A DNA stretch of 64,000 nt from an uncultured cyanobacterium (GTDB taxonomy: Bacteria; Cyanobacteriota; Cyanobacteriia; Cyanobacteriales; Geitlerinemataceae), in the NCBI GenBank assembly GCA_937899645.1, contig CALCCD010000031.1, positions 17,242 through 81,241 on the forward strand. Direction: 5' to 3'. Below the pieces are notes generated by a model that searched no databases, was not told the DNA's origin, and saw nothing but the letters and a program-made list of their open reading frames with translations. Position numbers and translations under genes: made by a program. Positions 47,607 through 55,598 of the stretch are shown here, piece by piece; position 1 is the stretch's first letter; each line of letters begins with the position of its first letter.

Positions 47607-48472
47607 TTTCGTTCTTCTCCCAACTTTTCTCTGAGGCTGGATTCTGGCAAGCCAGACGCTTCTCGGGCCGACTGTTCCAGCGCATCCTCGCGCTCGTCAT
47701 GGCGGTGGGTCTGACGCTCGGTCTCGCGGTTCCGCCCGCTCTGGCGGATGGCGTGACCCAAGAGCAGCTCGACACCATCACCGCACAGTGGGAAGGCAGC
47801 CTCCACGCCCTCAACGACGTGAACTGCGCCAGCTGCCACCAGGACTCGGAAACGAAAAGCTTCGTGGCCGTCCCCAACCAGGAAAGCTGCCGCACCTGCC
47901 ACGAGCAGTCGGTCGATACGTTCCTGCTCGGCAAGCACGGTATTCGCACCCTCGAGGGGGAAAGCGCGCTAACCCCGGCGCTGGCGCGACTCCCCATGCA
48001 CGAAGCGGCCTTCGAGAAATCGATGAGCTGCAACACGTGCCACGACGTGCATACGGTCAACACGCTGCAGGCATCTACCGACTCCTGTATGACCTGTCAT
48101 AACGACACTCACACCAACAACTATTTCAACTCGAAACACGCCGAGCTCTTTGAGGCCGATCGCGACCTACCGCGTCCATCGAATGCCTCCGTGAGCTGTG
48201 CCACCTGTCACCTTCCGCGCCACACCATCGAAATTGGCGGCAACGAGGTCGTGAAGGTGAACCACAACAACACGTACAACCTCAAGCCTCGCGATCGCAT
48301 GGTGGCTGACGTGTGTATGAACTGCCACGGCGTGGAGTACAGCTACAACAGCATTTTTGACGACGAGCTGGTGACGGCGAATTTCGATAAGCCGCCGCAC
48401 CTGGAACTCGAAACCTTCGATCTGATTCGCGCTCTTGAAAAGCGGCGCAGTGACAACGGCGACGGCGAATAG
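47603..48472 (+). CDS. Hexaheme cytochrome c
   Basis: 289 residues from GTG 47603. The signal peptide ends near PALADG (residue 49). Six CxxCH sites lie at 75-79, 96-100, 143-147, 162-166, 199-203 and 238-242, each with nearby histidines (HDVHTV, HNDTHTNN, SKHAELF, HLPRH, VNHNN). The order resembles the haem-packing motifs of the NrfA/hydroxylamine-oxidoreductase superfamily, notably SKHAELF followed by CATCHLPRH and KPRDRMVADVCMNCHG. I cannot identify a catalytic CxxCK or tyrosine crosslink. Periplasmic or thylakoid-lumen location is inferred. Multiheme cytochromes are rare in cyanobacteria. Confidence 0.9.
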   Translation: MISFFSQLFSEAGFWQARRFSGRLFQRILALVMAVGLTLGLAVPPALADGVTQEQLDTITAQWEGSLHALNDVNCASCHQDSETKSFVAVPNQESCRTCHEQSVDTFLLGKHGIRTLEGESALTPALARLPMHEAAFEKSMSCNTCHDVHTVNTLQASTDSCMTCHNDTHTNNYFNSKHAELFEADRDLPRPSNASVSCATCHLPRHTIEIGGNEVVKVNHNNTYNLKPRDRMVADVCMNCHGVEYSYNSIFDDELVTANFDKPPHLELETFDLIRALEKRRSDNGDGE

Positions 48473-48637
48473 CCACCCATCGTTATGGGTCTTCCCTCGT
48501 CGCTGAGCTGCCCGAGACGGCATCAGCCCGTGTTTGCCGCGATCGAGCTTCCCTCCTCGTCAAATCCCCCGTTCGATTCCCGAACATATCTCTCGCACGC
48601 TACGCAATTTATTGGCCTTATTCCGAAGGACACATTC

Positions 48638-49288
48638 ATGACTCTCGTTCAACGCTGGACGCAGCTCCTACGTACCCGAACCGTCGCTTTCTTCAGCACC
48701 ATCTGCGCGATCGCAGTGATTGCTGTCTCCTGTGCTGGTGGCGGAACCCAAGCCTCTGTGGGCATCGCGCCTGAAATGGTTGCGGACTACATCCACACGG
48801 TCATGCAAGCAGACCGCACGGCCTACACTAAGCACGTGGTCAGCCGCGTTGCCAAGCTGGAAGGCAAGGACAACGAAAAAGGTGTTCTCGCGATCGAAGC
48901 GACTGAAGGCTGGCAACAAACTGACGGTATCCCTCTGCCCGCTCAAATGTTCCGCCTCGGCGCAGACATCGCCAGCGAATCCGGCAGCGCCTTCACATAC
49001 AACCTGATTTCGCCCTGGTATATCAACGACAGCCACGAGCCCAAGAGCGAATTCGAGAAAGCTGCGATGGATGCCACCATCGAAACCGGCGAGTCCTACA
49101 AGGATTACCAAGAGGTCGGTGGCCAGCAGTACTTCTCGGCGCTCTACCCCGACAAAGCGGTTGCGGAAGCTTGTGTCACCTGCCACAACACCCACCCGAT
49201 TCACCTCGAGCGCTACCCCGATAAGGAGTTCGTCATGGGTGAAGTCATGGGCGGCATCATGATCAACATCCCCCTCGACGCTGCGTAA
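48638..49288 (+). CDS. DUF3365 (Tll0287-like) monohaem lipoprotein
   Basis: 216 residues from ATG 48638, with GAAGGA upstream. The signal peptide ends in a lipobox with Cys32 (IAVSC), so a lipid anchor is predicted. The domain has the Tll0287/DUF3365 layout: an N-terminal helix, the segment IPLPAQMFRLGADIAS, YNLISPWYINDSHEP, a GGQQYFSALYPDKA strand, then the haem site CVTCHNTHP and a GEVMGGIMINIPL ending. The family is a PAS-like c-type haem protein of unknown job, possibly a sensor or electron carrier. It continues the cytochrome operon. Confidence 0.85.
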   Translation: MTLVQRWTQLLRTRTVAFFSTICAIAVIAVSCAGGGTQASVGIAPEMVADYIHTVMQADRTAYTKHVVSRVAKLEGKDNEKGVLAIEATEGWQQTDGIPLPAQMFRLGADIASESGSAFTYNLISPWYINDSHEPKSEFEKAAMDATIETGESYKDYQEVGGQQYFSALYPDKAVAEACVTCHNTHPIHLERYPDKEFVMGEVMGGIMINIPLDAA

Positions 49289-49512
49289 TTCTGCGCGACG
49301 CTCAGGGTCGTTCCAGTACGTTCGACGCGAATTGTGACGGTGGGTCTGGCCGACTCGGCCACTCTGCCCAACGATACAATCCGCGATCGACCCAAGCGCG
49401 GAGCGAGACTCCCGGTCTGACTTCCCAAGGTCCCGGTTGAGGTTTCCCTCCGCGCGTCCCCTTTTTTCTCGCTTTTTCGCCACTTTTGAACCTTGAAGGG
49501 TTCCCTGGATTC

Positions 49513-50196
49513 ATGCCGCCATCTTCTTCGTCCCCAGGTTCTACAGACGTCGCTTCCCTTCCTGGAATTCCGCCCAAGCGTCCTCCGAAACGCGCTGCTG
49601 GCGTGCAGCCCAGCTTCAAGGCGCTGATCCTGCTGACGTTCGCGACGGTGTTGCTGCTGCTGCCGTTCGTCTTCAGCCCGGTGTATGTCGAGGTAATGCG
49701 CGATCGGGCGATCGAGCTTTACCACGTTCTGCGCGGCGAGCTATACAAACAGGCCACCGGTTTTGCGGCCCTAACGTTCGTCATCGTCGAGGTACTGCTG
49801 ACCGTTCGCAAGCGTAGCCGAAGCTGGCCGTTTTCGATCAAAGTACCAGGCTCGATGAAAATCTGGCGCAGCGTACACATTTATTCCGGTGTCATCTTGC
49901 TGGCGCTGGTGGCAGTGCATACGATCGGCGCGCGCGGGCTGAACTTTAATGCGGTTCTGTTGTGGGTGTTCTTCGGTGTGACGCTAACGGCACTAGTCGG
50001 TGCGGTTGCCGAAACTGGCCTGCTCGAATCGACGCGGCGACGGTTCGGTACCTGGCCGGGTAGCGCGAAGCCTTTGACAAAAGGAGTATTGGTTCGCAAT
50101 CTGCGCTCGATTTGGTTGACGAGCCATATTTTTCTGGTGTGGATGTTTGCCGTCATGCTGGCGATTCACATATTCCTGGTTTATTACTTCGCGTAA
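49513..50196 (+). CDS. Bis-histidine b-type cytochrome-like membrane protein
   Basis: 227 residues from ATG 49513. A Pro/Ser-rich N-terminal tail of 33 residues is followed by about five helices (36-56, 80-97, 120-140, 146-168, 204-226). Two helices carry a pair of histidines each at 13-residue spacing: His122/His136 and His205/His219. That is the arrangement of two transmembrane b-haems in cytochrome b and ferric-reductase-like proteins. His71 is extra. No specific family is recognised. In this context it could take electrons from the quinone pool and pass them to the adjacent c-type cytochromes. Confidence 0.7.
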   Translation: MPPSSSSPGSTDVASLPGIPPKRPPKRAAGVQPSFKALILLTFATVLLLLPFVFSPVYVEVMRDRAIELYHVLRGELYKQATGFAALTFVIVEVLLTVRKRSRSWPFSIKVPGSMKIWRSVHIYSGVILLALVAVHTIGARGLNFNAVLLWVFFGVTLTALVGAVAETGLLESTRRRFGTWPGSAKPLTKGVLVRNLRSIWLTSHIFLVWMFAVMLAIHIFLVYYFA

Positions 50197-50268
50197 GTCC
50201 AGTCCATTTCCGCCGCAACTGGCGATCGTTGCACTTTCATCAAGGCTCAAATCCGGGTTCAAATCGTC

Positions 50269-50730
50269 GTGAAGCATCGTAGTCCAATCCTCGCTGTCGG
50301 TATTACTGTCGTGTTCGCGATCGCGACTCTGTTTCTAACGCGCCCTTCGACAGGCGCGAGCAGTGCGATGTCGCCGGTGTCGGGGCTCATGTCGCTCAAA
50401 GCGATGGCGCGGGAGAGTGTCCCCTACGCAGTTGCGATCGCGGACGAGAAGCCCACACTGCTCGAGTTCTATGCAGACTGGTGTACGAGCTGTCAGGCGC
50501 TCGCGCCGAGCCTCCAGAAATTGCACGATGAGTACGGCGATCGCGTTGATTTCGTAGCGCTCGATATCGACGATCCCCAGTGGCGCGAACAGGTTGCCAC
50601 TTTCAAAGCGACTGGTGTTCCCCAGCTAACTTTCCTCGATCGCAGCGGTTCGGCGATTGACACGATCGTCGGAAAAGTGCCCGCTTCCATCCTCGATCGA
50701 GCGATTCAAAGACTCCTTCAACCCACCTAG
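50269..50730 (+). CDS. Membrane-anchored thioredoxin-like protein (HCF164/TxlA type)
   Basis: 153 residues from GTG 50269. One N-terminal helix (PILAVGITVVFAIATLFL) is followed by a linker and a thioredoxin fold with active site WCTSC (Cys72, Cys75) in EFYADWCTSCQALAPSL and the cis-Pro loop GVPQLTFLD. This is the HCF164/TxlA layout, which reduces apocytochrome cysteines in the lumen before haem attachment. Its position at the end of the multiheme cytochrome set fits that role. Confidence 0.85.
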   Translation: MKHRSPILAVGITVVFAIATLFLTRPSTGASSAMSPVSGLMSLKAMARESVPYAVAIADEKPTLLEFYADWCTSCQALAPSLQKLHDEYGDRVDFVALDIDDPQWREQVATFKATGVPQLTFLDRSGSAIDTIVGKVPASILDRAIQRLLQPT

Positions 50731-50983
50731 CTTTTTTAGTTGTCTGTTGCTGTTTGCAGCCATTCGATTTGGGGATAGGACATATGGACTTACCTGCCAT
50801 GGCCAATAACTACGCTCGGCGCTCTTTGACTCGATCTCGCTCTCAAATAGGACGAACATACAGGCTTTTTCGAACTGATTTTTTACTCGCTTTTTTGGGT
50901 TCTCTCTATCGTCTTACCCTGCAGCCATCGTGTACCTAACCATCCTCTCTGGTTTCTTACAGCTTCTCAAAGGTGTCGAGCTG

Positions 50984-51151
50984 ATGGGAGAGTTTTTTGA
51001 CTGTCTCTCTTCACCCATCGGCCTATCGATCCTGCTCGCTGGGTTGAGTTACCAAATGCTTCTCGACGGCGGCTGCGATCCGACGACGGCTGCAATTTTA
51101 GGCAGCTCGATCGGTTTAACACTGAGCGCCGTGACGCAAAAGCCCCAGTAG
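50984..51151 (+). CDS. Small hydrophobic hypothetical protein
   Basis: 55 residues from ATG 50984, or 73 from GTG 50930. Hydrophobic segment IGLSILLAGLSYQMLL, then GGCDPTTAAILGSSIGLTLSAV. One or two possible membrane segments. No family recognised; may or may not be expressed. Confidence 0.35.
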   Translation: MGEFFDCLSSPIGLSILLAGLSYQMLLDGGCDPTTAAILGSSIGLTLSAVTQKPQ

Positions 51152-51183
51152 ACTGGACTCGAACTTAAGCTCGGAATTCAAGC

Positions 51184-51939
51184 TTAATGCTGGCGATCGA
51201 TTCCGGCTTCCTTGTCGTAGCGGCGAGCCGTCTCGAATAGCTCGCGGCTGCGATCGTCACCGACCCAGCGCCAGTGCCAGGGTTCGTAGCTGACGCAGTC
51301 GTGTTCCGGCGGAAACGATAGCTCGAAATTGAAGTCGCCCGCGTTTGCCAGTAGCCAGCGGCCTGCGGTCGTGCCATCGAAGCCGGTCTGAAAATCCGCC
51401 CAGGCAGCGGTGGCGTCGCCGATGTCGATCGTATAGCCGGTGTGGTGTTCGCTGTGTCCGGGGGGAGCGGAGACGCGGGCGCGCTGGGCGAGGGTTTGGC
51501 CGCGTGCGGCAGCGATGCCGTAGAACAGGTCTTGCTGGATGGCGACGCTGCGGAAGCCGGAGAGGTCGGTGAGGTAGACGCCCGTCGCTGCCGCGCTGCG
51601 CCGCATCGCGTTGAAGTCGATGGCGGCATCGCGGTGTAGCAGCACCGAGCCGACGGAAACCAGGTCGCCTCGATCGGCTTCGGGGTAGGGCAGGTGGCCG
51701 TAGAACGAGGTGTCGGAGACTTCGCCGCAGTCGAGTTCGGGCAGTGGCAGGACGGGGGCGGGCAACAGTCGCTCGGGGAAGGGCAGGCGCGGCAGCATCG
51801 GCAGAATGGGGGCGCGATCGCCTGCGACTGCGCCGAGCTGGAGCGTCGCCACCAGGGCGACCGCGCCGAGCAGTGCCGCGATCGCCGAGCGAGCGCACGA
51901 TCGCGATAGAAACCGTAGCAAAGCTTTAAATAGGCGCAT
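51184..51939 (-). CDS. M15B/VanY-like D-alanyl-D-alanine carboxypeptidase
   Basis: 251 residues. N-terminal signal/anchor helix (IAALLGAVALVATLQLGAVA). The peptidase domain begins near residue 75. Zinc-ligand motifs are SEHHTGYTIDIGD (H and D ligands) and EPWHWRWVG (third His), with the SGFRS substrate motif. It trims the peptidoglycan stem peptide in the periplasm. Confidence 0.9.
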   Translation of the reverse strand: MRLFKALLRFLSRSCARSAIAALLGAVALVATLQLGAVAGDRAPILPMLPRLPFPERLLPAPVLPLPELDCGEVSDTSFYGHLPYPEADRGDLVSVGSVLLHRDAAIDFNAMRRSAAATGVYLTDLSGFRSVAIQQDLFYGIAAARGQTLAQRARVSAPPGHSEHHTGYTIDIGDATAAWADFQTGFDGTTAGRWLLANAGDFNFELSFPPEHDCVSYEPWHWRWVGDDRSRELFETARRYDKEAGIDRQH

Positions 51940-52002
51940 GGGCTGCCGAACGGGGTTCGTGGGTTTCTCCGCCGACTGCCGACAGCGTCCGAAGCGTCTG
52001 TC

Positions 52003-52067
52003 AGAAACCGGTTTTTTTCAACTCGATCGTACTCCACGCTAAGAACTTGTAGAAACCCGGTTTTTCT
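52003..52067. repeat. Two copies of an AGAAACC(C)GGTTTTT palindrome
   Basis: Copies at about 52003-52016 and 52051-52065 lie between the VanY-like gene and cdaA. From memory, this type of short AGAAACCGGGTTTCT palindrome is common between cyanobacterial genes. Confidence 0.4.
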
Positions 52068-52086
52068 CGCCGAGATCTGCTGAAAG

Positions 52087-53031
52087 TTACGGGCGCGGTT
52101 CGTTTTTGTCGGGGCGCGGCGACGATCGCCAGAGACCGGAGAGCGTGCTGAGCCCGCCGAAGGCCAGCTTCTTACCCAACTTGCGGAGGCCGGGCGTCTT
52201 CACCTCACTTTCGGCGTTGACGGTGAAGCGCGTGTCGAGGATTTCGCGTAGCTTAGCGCTGGTCAGCGGACGATCGAGGCAGCCGCGCTCGGCGATCGAG
52301 ATCGAGCCGGTCTCTTCGGAAACGACGATGCACAAAGACTGGGGGACGCGTTCGGTGATGCCCATTGCCGCCCGGTGGCGCGTGCCGAGCTGGCGCGATG
52401 CGGTGCGCTCGGAGAGCGGCAAAATCGACCCGGCGGACAGCACCCGCGAGTCGCGAATCCAGACGGCTCCGTCGTGGAGCGGCGTTGAGGTTTGGAAGAT
52501 AGTTTGCAGCAGCTCGCTGGAGACTTCGGCATTAAGCTTGACGCCAAGGACGGAGAGATCGCGCTCGTCGATCGGGCGGTCGGTCTCAAGCAGCAGCAGC
52601 GCCCCCGTCCTATTTTGCGAGAGCTTGCGCACGGCCTCGACAATTTCGTCGATCGTGGAGTTGGACTGCTCGCGGCGGGGGCTGGCGGACTGGAATAGCG
52701 ATCGCAAGTCGCCGCGTCCGAGCTGCTCGAGGAACTGCCGAGTCTCGGACTGGAGCGCGATCGCGAAGCTGACCGCTGCGACGATCGCGACTTTGTCGAG
52801 TACCAAATGCAGTAGCAGCAGATCGAAAGCCCGACTCAGCGCCGAGGCCAGCACGCACACCGCCAACCCCTGCACCATCCACACCGTCCGTCGCTCTGAC
52901 ACGACAACCGTAAAGGCATAAAGCAGACCCAGCACGAGCGCGAAGTCGATCGCCGCACCGAGATGCTGCCCGAGACGCGCGACGAGAACTTGAGGCCATG
53001 CCTGGGTCAACAGCAGTTGCGCGAGCGCCAT
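52087..53031 (-). CDS. cdaA: Diadenylate cyclase CdaA
   Basis: 314 residues. Three N-terminal helices are followed by a DAC domain with the catalytic DGA (STPLHDGAVWI) and RHRAA (LGTRHRAAMGI) motifs. It makes the second messenger c-di-AMP at the membrane. A Lys/Arg/Pro-rich tail of about 40 residues extends past the domain. It lies 97 bases downstream of lysA on the same strand. Confidence 0.95.
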   Translation of the reverse strand: MALAQLLLTQAWPQVLVARLGQHLGAAIDFALVLGLLYAFTVVVSERRTVWMVQGLAVCVLASALSRAFDLLLLHLVLDKVAIVAAVSFAIALQSETRQFLEQLGRGDLRSLFQSASPRREQSNSTIDEIVEAVRKLSQNRTGALLLLETDRPIDERDLSVLGVKLNAEVSSELLQTIFQTSTPLHDGAVWIRDSRVLSAGSILPLSERTASRQLGTRHRAAMGITERVPQSLCIVVSEETGSISIAERGCLDRPLTSAKLREILDTRFTVNAESEVKTPGLRKLGKKLAFGGLSTLSGLWRSSPRPDKNEPRP

Positions 53032-53128
53032 CAGAGCAAGAGGTCTCCAGGGTTGGGTGGTCGGGGTGCGATCGCCAGCGAATGGGAGCCGTCACCTCGA
53101 GCCGCTGTCGAGGCTCGTGCGGGCGGGA

Positions 53129-54559
53129 CTAGCGCGCCGAGGTCAGGCGTGCGGGCAGGCGATCGAAGCGCATCAGGTCTTCGTCGGTCTCGCGGGCGAT
53201 GATGACGTTAGCCTCGCCTCCCTCCACGAGTACCGCCGCCGGACGGGCGATGCGGTTGTAGTTGGAGGCCATGCTGTAGTTATACGCACCGGTTCCCATG
53301 ACGACGAGAATATCGCCCGGTTCGGTGTCCGGCAGTGCCGCTTCTTTAATGACGACGTCGCCGGACTCGCAATGCTTCCCGGCAACGGTGACGGCTTGGG
53401 TCGCTTCGGCGGTCATTTTATTGGCGACGACGGCGCGGTAGAGCGACTGGTAGGTGATCGGGCGCGGGTTGTCGGACATGCCGCCATCGACGGTGATGTA
53501 GTGGCTCAGGCCGGGGACGGTCTTCTGGGAGCCGACGGTGTAGGCCGTGACGCAGGCCGAGCCGATCAGCGATCGGCCGGGTTCGCACATCAGGCGCGGC
53601 AGCTCGGTGAGGCCAGCTCGTTCGCAGGCCGTTTTCATGGATTTGGCGACGGTCTCGATCCAGGCGTCGATGCTCGGCGGATCGTCGGCTTCGGTGTAGC
53701 GGATGCCGAGGCCACCGCCGACGTTAATCGTGTTGACGGGCAGATCGAACTCGCGTGCGAGCTGGAGCCAGCCGACCATCACTTGCGGCAGATCGACGTG
53801 GGGCTGAGTCTCGAAGATTTGCGAGCCGATATGGGCGTGCAGGCCGATGCAGGCAAGGCTCGCGGTCTTCGAGAGGAATTCAAACACGGCGCGCATCCCG
53901 TCGGGGTCGAAGCCGAATTTGCTATCGATGTGGCCGGTTTGGATGTACTCGTGGGTGTGGCACTCGATGCCGGGGGTGAAGCGCACCATCACGGGCAGAG
54001 GTCGATCGCGATCGGCGCGATCGCCCGCCAGCTTCGCCAGGGTTTCGAGTTCGAGCCAGTTATCGACGATGACGGTGACGCCCGCCGCGATCGCCTGCTC
54101 GAGCTCGCGACGCGACTTATTGTTTCCGTGGAAGACGATGCGATCGGCGCTGACGCCTGCGGTGAGCGAGGTTTGCAGCTCGCAGCCGCTAACTACGTCG
54201 GTTCCGAGCCCTTCGCTGGCGACGATCGCCGCGACCGCTTGGCAACTCCAGGCTTTCGAGGCGAACACGGCCAGCGACTCGCCGGGGTAGTGCTTGGCGA
54301 GGGCGTCGCGGTAGTGGCGGCAGGCAGTGCGCAGGCTCAGCTCGTCGAGGATGTAGAGCGGAGAGCCATAGCGCTCGACCAGTTCGGTCACGTCACAGCC
54401 GCCGATTTCGAGGCGATCGCGCCCGTTGAGCTTGGCCGTCAGCGGTAGCAGCTCCTGGTTCGGCGAACGCTCGGCGAGCGGCAGATCGGAGCTAACGAGG
54501 TAGCGCTGGCCGGAGGTTTGCGTCGGGTTTTGCGGTTCGATCGGGGAAGTGGCAACCAT
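53129..54559 (-). CDS. lysA: Diaminopimelate decarboxylase
   Basis: About 476 residues from ATG 54559. A PLP-dependent fold III enzyme that converts meso-diaminopimelate to lysine. Visible are YGSPLYILDE, the PLP-lysine in VFASKAWSC, the HGNNKSRREL strand, GLHAHIGSQI, the GGGLGIRY loop, CEPGRSL, and the second-half CESGD and GAYNYSMASNYN motifs. Its pairing with cdaA suggests a link between c-di-AMP signalling and cell-wall or lysine supply. Confidence 0.96.
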   Translation of the reverse strand: MVATSPIEPQNPTQTSGQRYLVSSDLPLAERSPNQELLPLTAKLNGRDRLEIGGCDVTELVERYGSPLYILDELSLRTACRHYRDALAKHYPGESLAVFASKAWSCQAVAAIVASEGLGTDVVSGCELQTSLTAGVSADRIVFHGNNKSRRELEQAIAAGVTVIVDNWLELETLAKLAGDRADRDRPLPVMVRFTPGIECHTHEYIQTGHIDSKFGFDPDGMRAVFEFLSKTASLACIGLHAHIGSQIFETQPHVDLPQVMVGWLQLAREFDLPVNTINVGGGLGIRYTEADDPPSIDAWIETVAKSMKTACERAGLTELPRLMCEPGRSLIGSACVTAYTVGSQKTVPGLSHYITVDGGMSDNPRPITYQSLYRAVVANKMTAEATQAVTVAGKHCESGDVVIKEAALPDTEPGDILVVMGTGAYNYSMASNYNRIARPAAVLVEGGEANVIIARETDEDLMRFDRLPARLTSAR

Positions 54560-54753
54560 TATTGTCGGGGTCGGGGTCGTCGAGCGTCGGGCTCGCGGCG
54601 TTGGTAAAAGTTTGCGGTCGTTTTGCGGTCTTTCGGAGCTGCGCAATCGAACGATTGGCTCGAACGGGCGACTCGAGGGCAGCGCTCGAATGCAAGATCT
54701 CGCACACAGGATTTAGTGTACCGTCCATATCTACCCATTTCCGATCGAAATCC

Positions 54754-55353
54754 TTGCCTCCGTCCGACCCCCCTTTCGGCCTTCCTCCTGGCTTTTCTCC
54801 CGAATTTTCCCTCGACCTGTCGCCCGTACCAGAGCGCCTGTCGCTGCGCCCCGCGACCCATGCCGACCTCGAGGCGATCGTCGAGCTCGATCGCCGCTGC
54901 TTCGGCCAGCTTTGGAGCCGGGAGACCTACGCCCGCGAACTCGACAGCCCCAATAGCAGCCTGCTTTTGCTGGGCGACGCCCGCCCGCAAGCGGCGGGCG
55001 AAGCGCTCGTGGGCTACGGCTGCTTGTGGGCGATCGTCGATGAGGCTCACGTGACGATTTTGGGCGTTCACCCCGACCGGCGACGGCGCGGCTTTGGCGA
55101 GGTGCTGCTGCACGCCCTACTGTCGATCGCCCGCCAGCGCCAACTGACGCGCGCTACGCTAGAAGTCAATACCCAAAACCACGCTGCGCTCGCGCTGTAT
55201 GAAAAAATCGGGTTTCGGCGGGCCGGGTGCCGCAAGGGCTACTATCCCAATGGAGACGACGCGGCAATCCTCTGGAAGAACGGGCTCGGACGGCCGCAGT
55301 TTGCCGACGAACTCGCGGCTTGGCGTCGGGATTTGCAGGCTCGAATGGCGTAG
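54754..55353 (+). CDS. rimI: Ribosomal-protein-alanine N-acetyltransferase (RimI-like)
   Basis: About 199 residues if TTG 54754 is used; no ATG lies near the domain, and the frame is open upstream to 54562. GNAT domain from residue 28: LRPATHADLEAIVELDRRCFG, the acetyl-CoA loop VHPDRRRRGFGEVLL, and NHAALALYEKIGFRRAGCRKGYY, the typical RimI ending with the Tyr. It acetylates protein N-termini, classically ribosomal protein S18. Divergent from lysA. Confidence 0.85.
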   Translation: MPPSDPPFGLPPGFSPEFSLDLSPVPERLSLRPATHADLEAIVELDRRCFGQLWSRETYARELDSPNSSLLLLGDARPQAAGEALVGYGCLWAIVDEAHVTILGVHPDRRRRGFGEVLLHALLSIARQRQLTRATLEVNTQNHAALALYEKIGFRRAGCRKGYYPNGDDAAILWKNGLGRPQFADELAAWRRDLQARMA

Positions 55354-55598
55354 CGTTGCTAATCGCTAGCAACGGGTTTGCCGAACGATTTTTAGGCTAT
55401 CGCTATCGGCGCGATCGTCTGACTTCGATCGTTCGCCGTACTCGCTTCGGGTCATCGTCCAATCCAGCTTCGAGCATTGAAATGACGGTGCGAAACGGTC
55501 GAAAGCGACCGAATACGCTCGGGGAAGAGCTGCCAGCGGCAGCATTGCATCGACTGACCGCTTCTCGATTCACGTCCTCCCTTTGCCGCACGGCAACC

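Noticed and set aside
51165..52037. 290- and 213-residue frames overlapping the VanY-like gene
   Set aside because: They are other frames of the same DNA; only the 251-residue frame shows the peptidase motifs.
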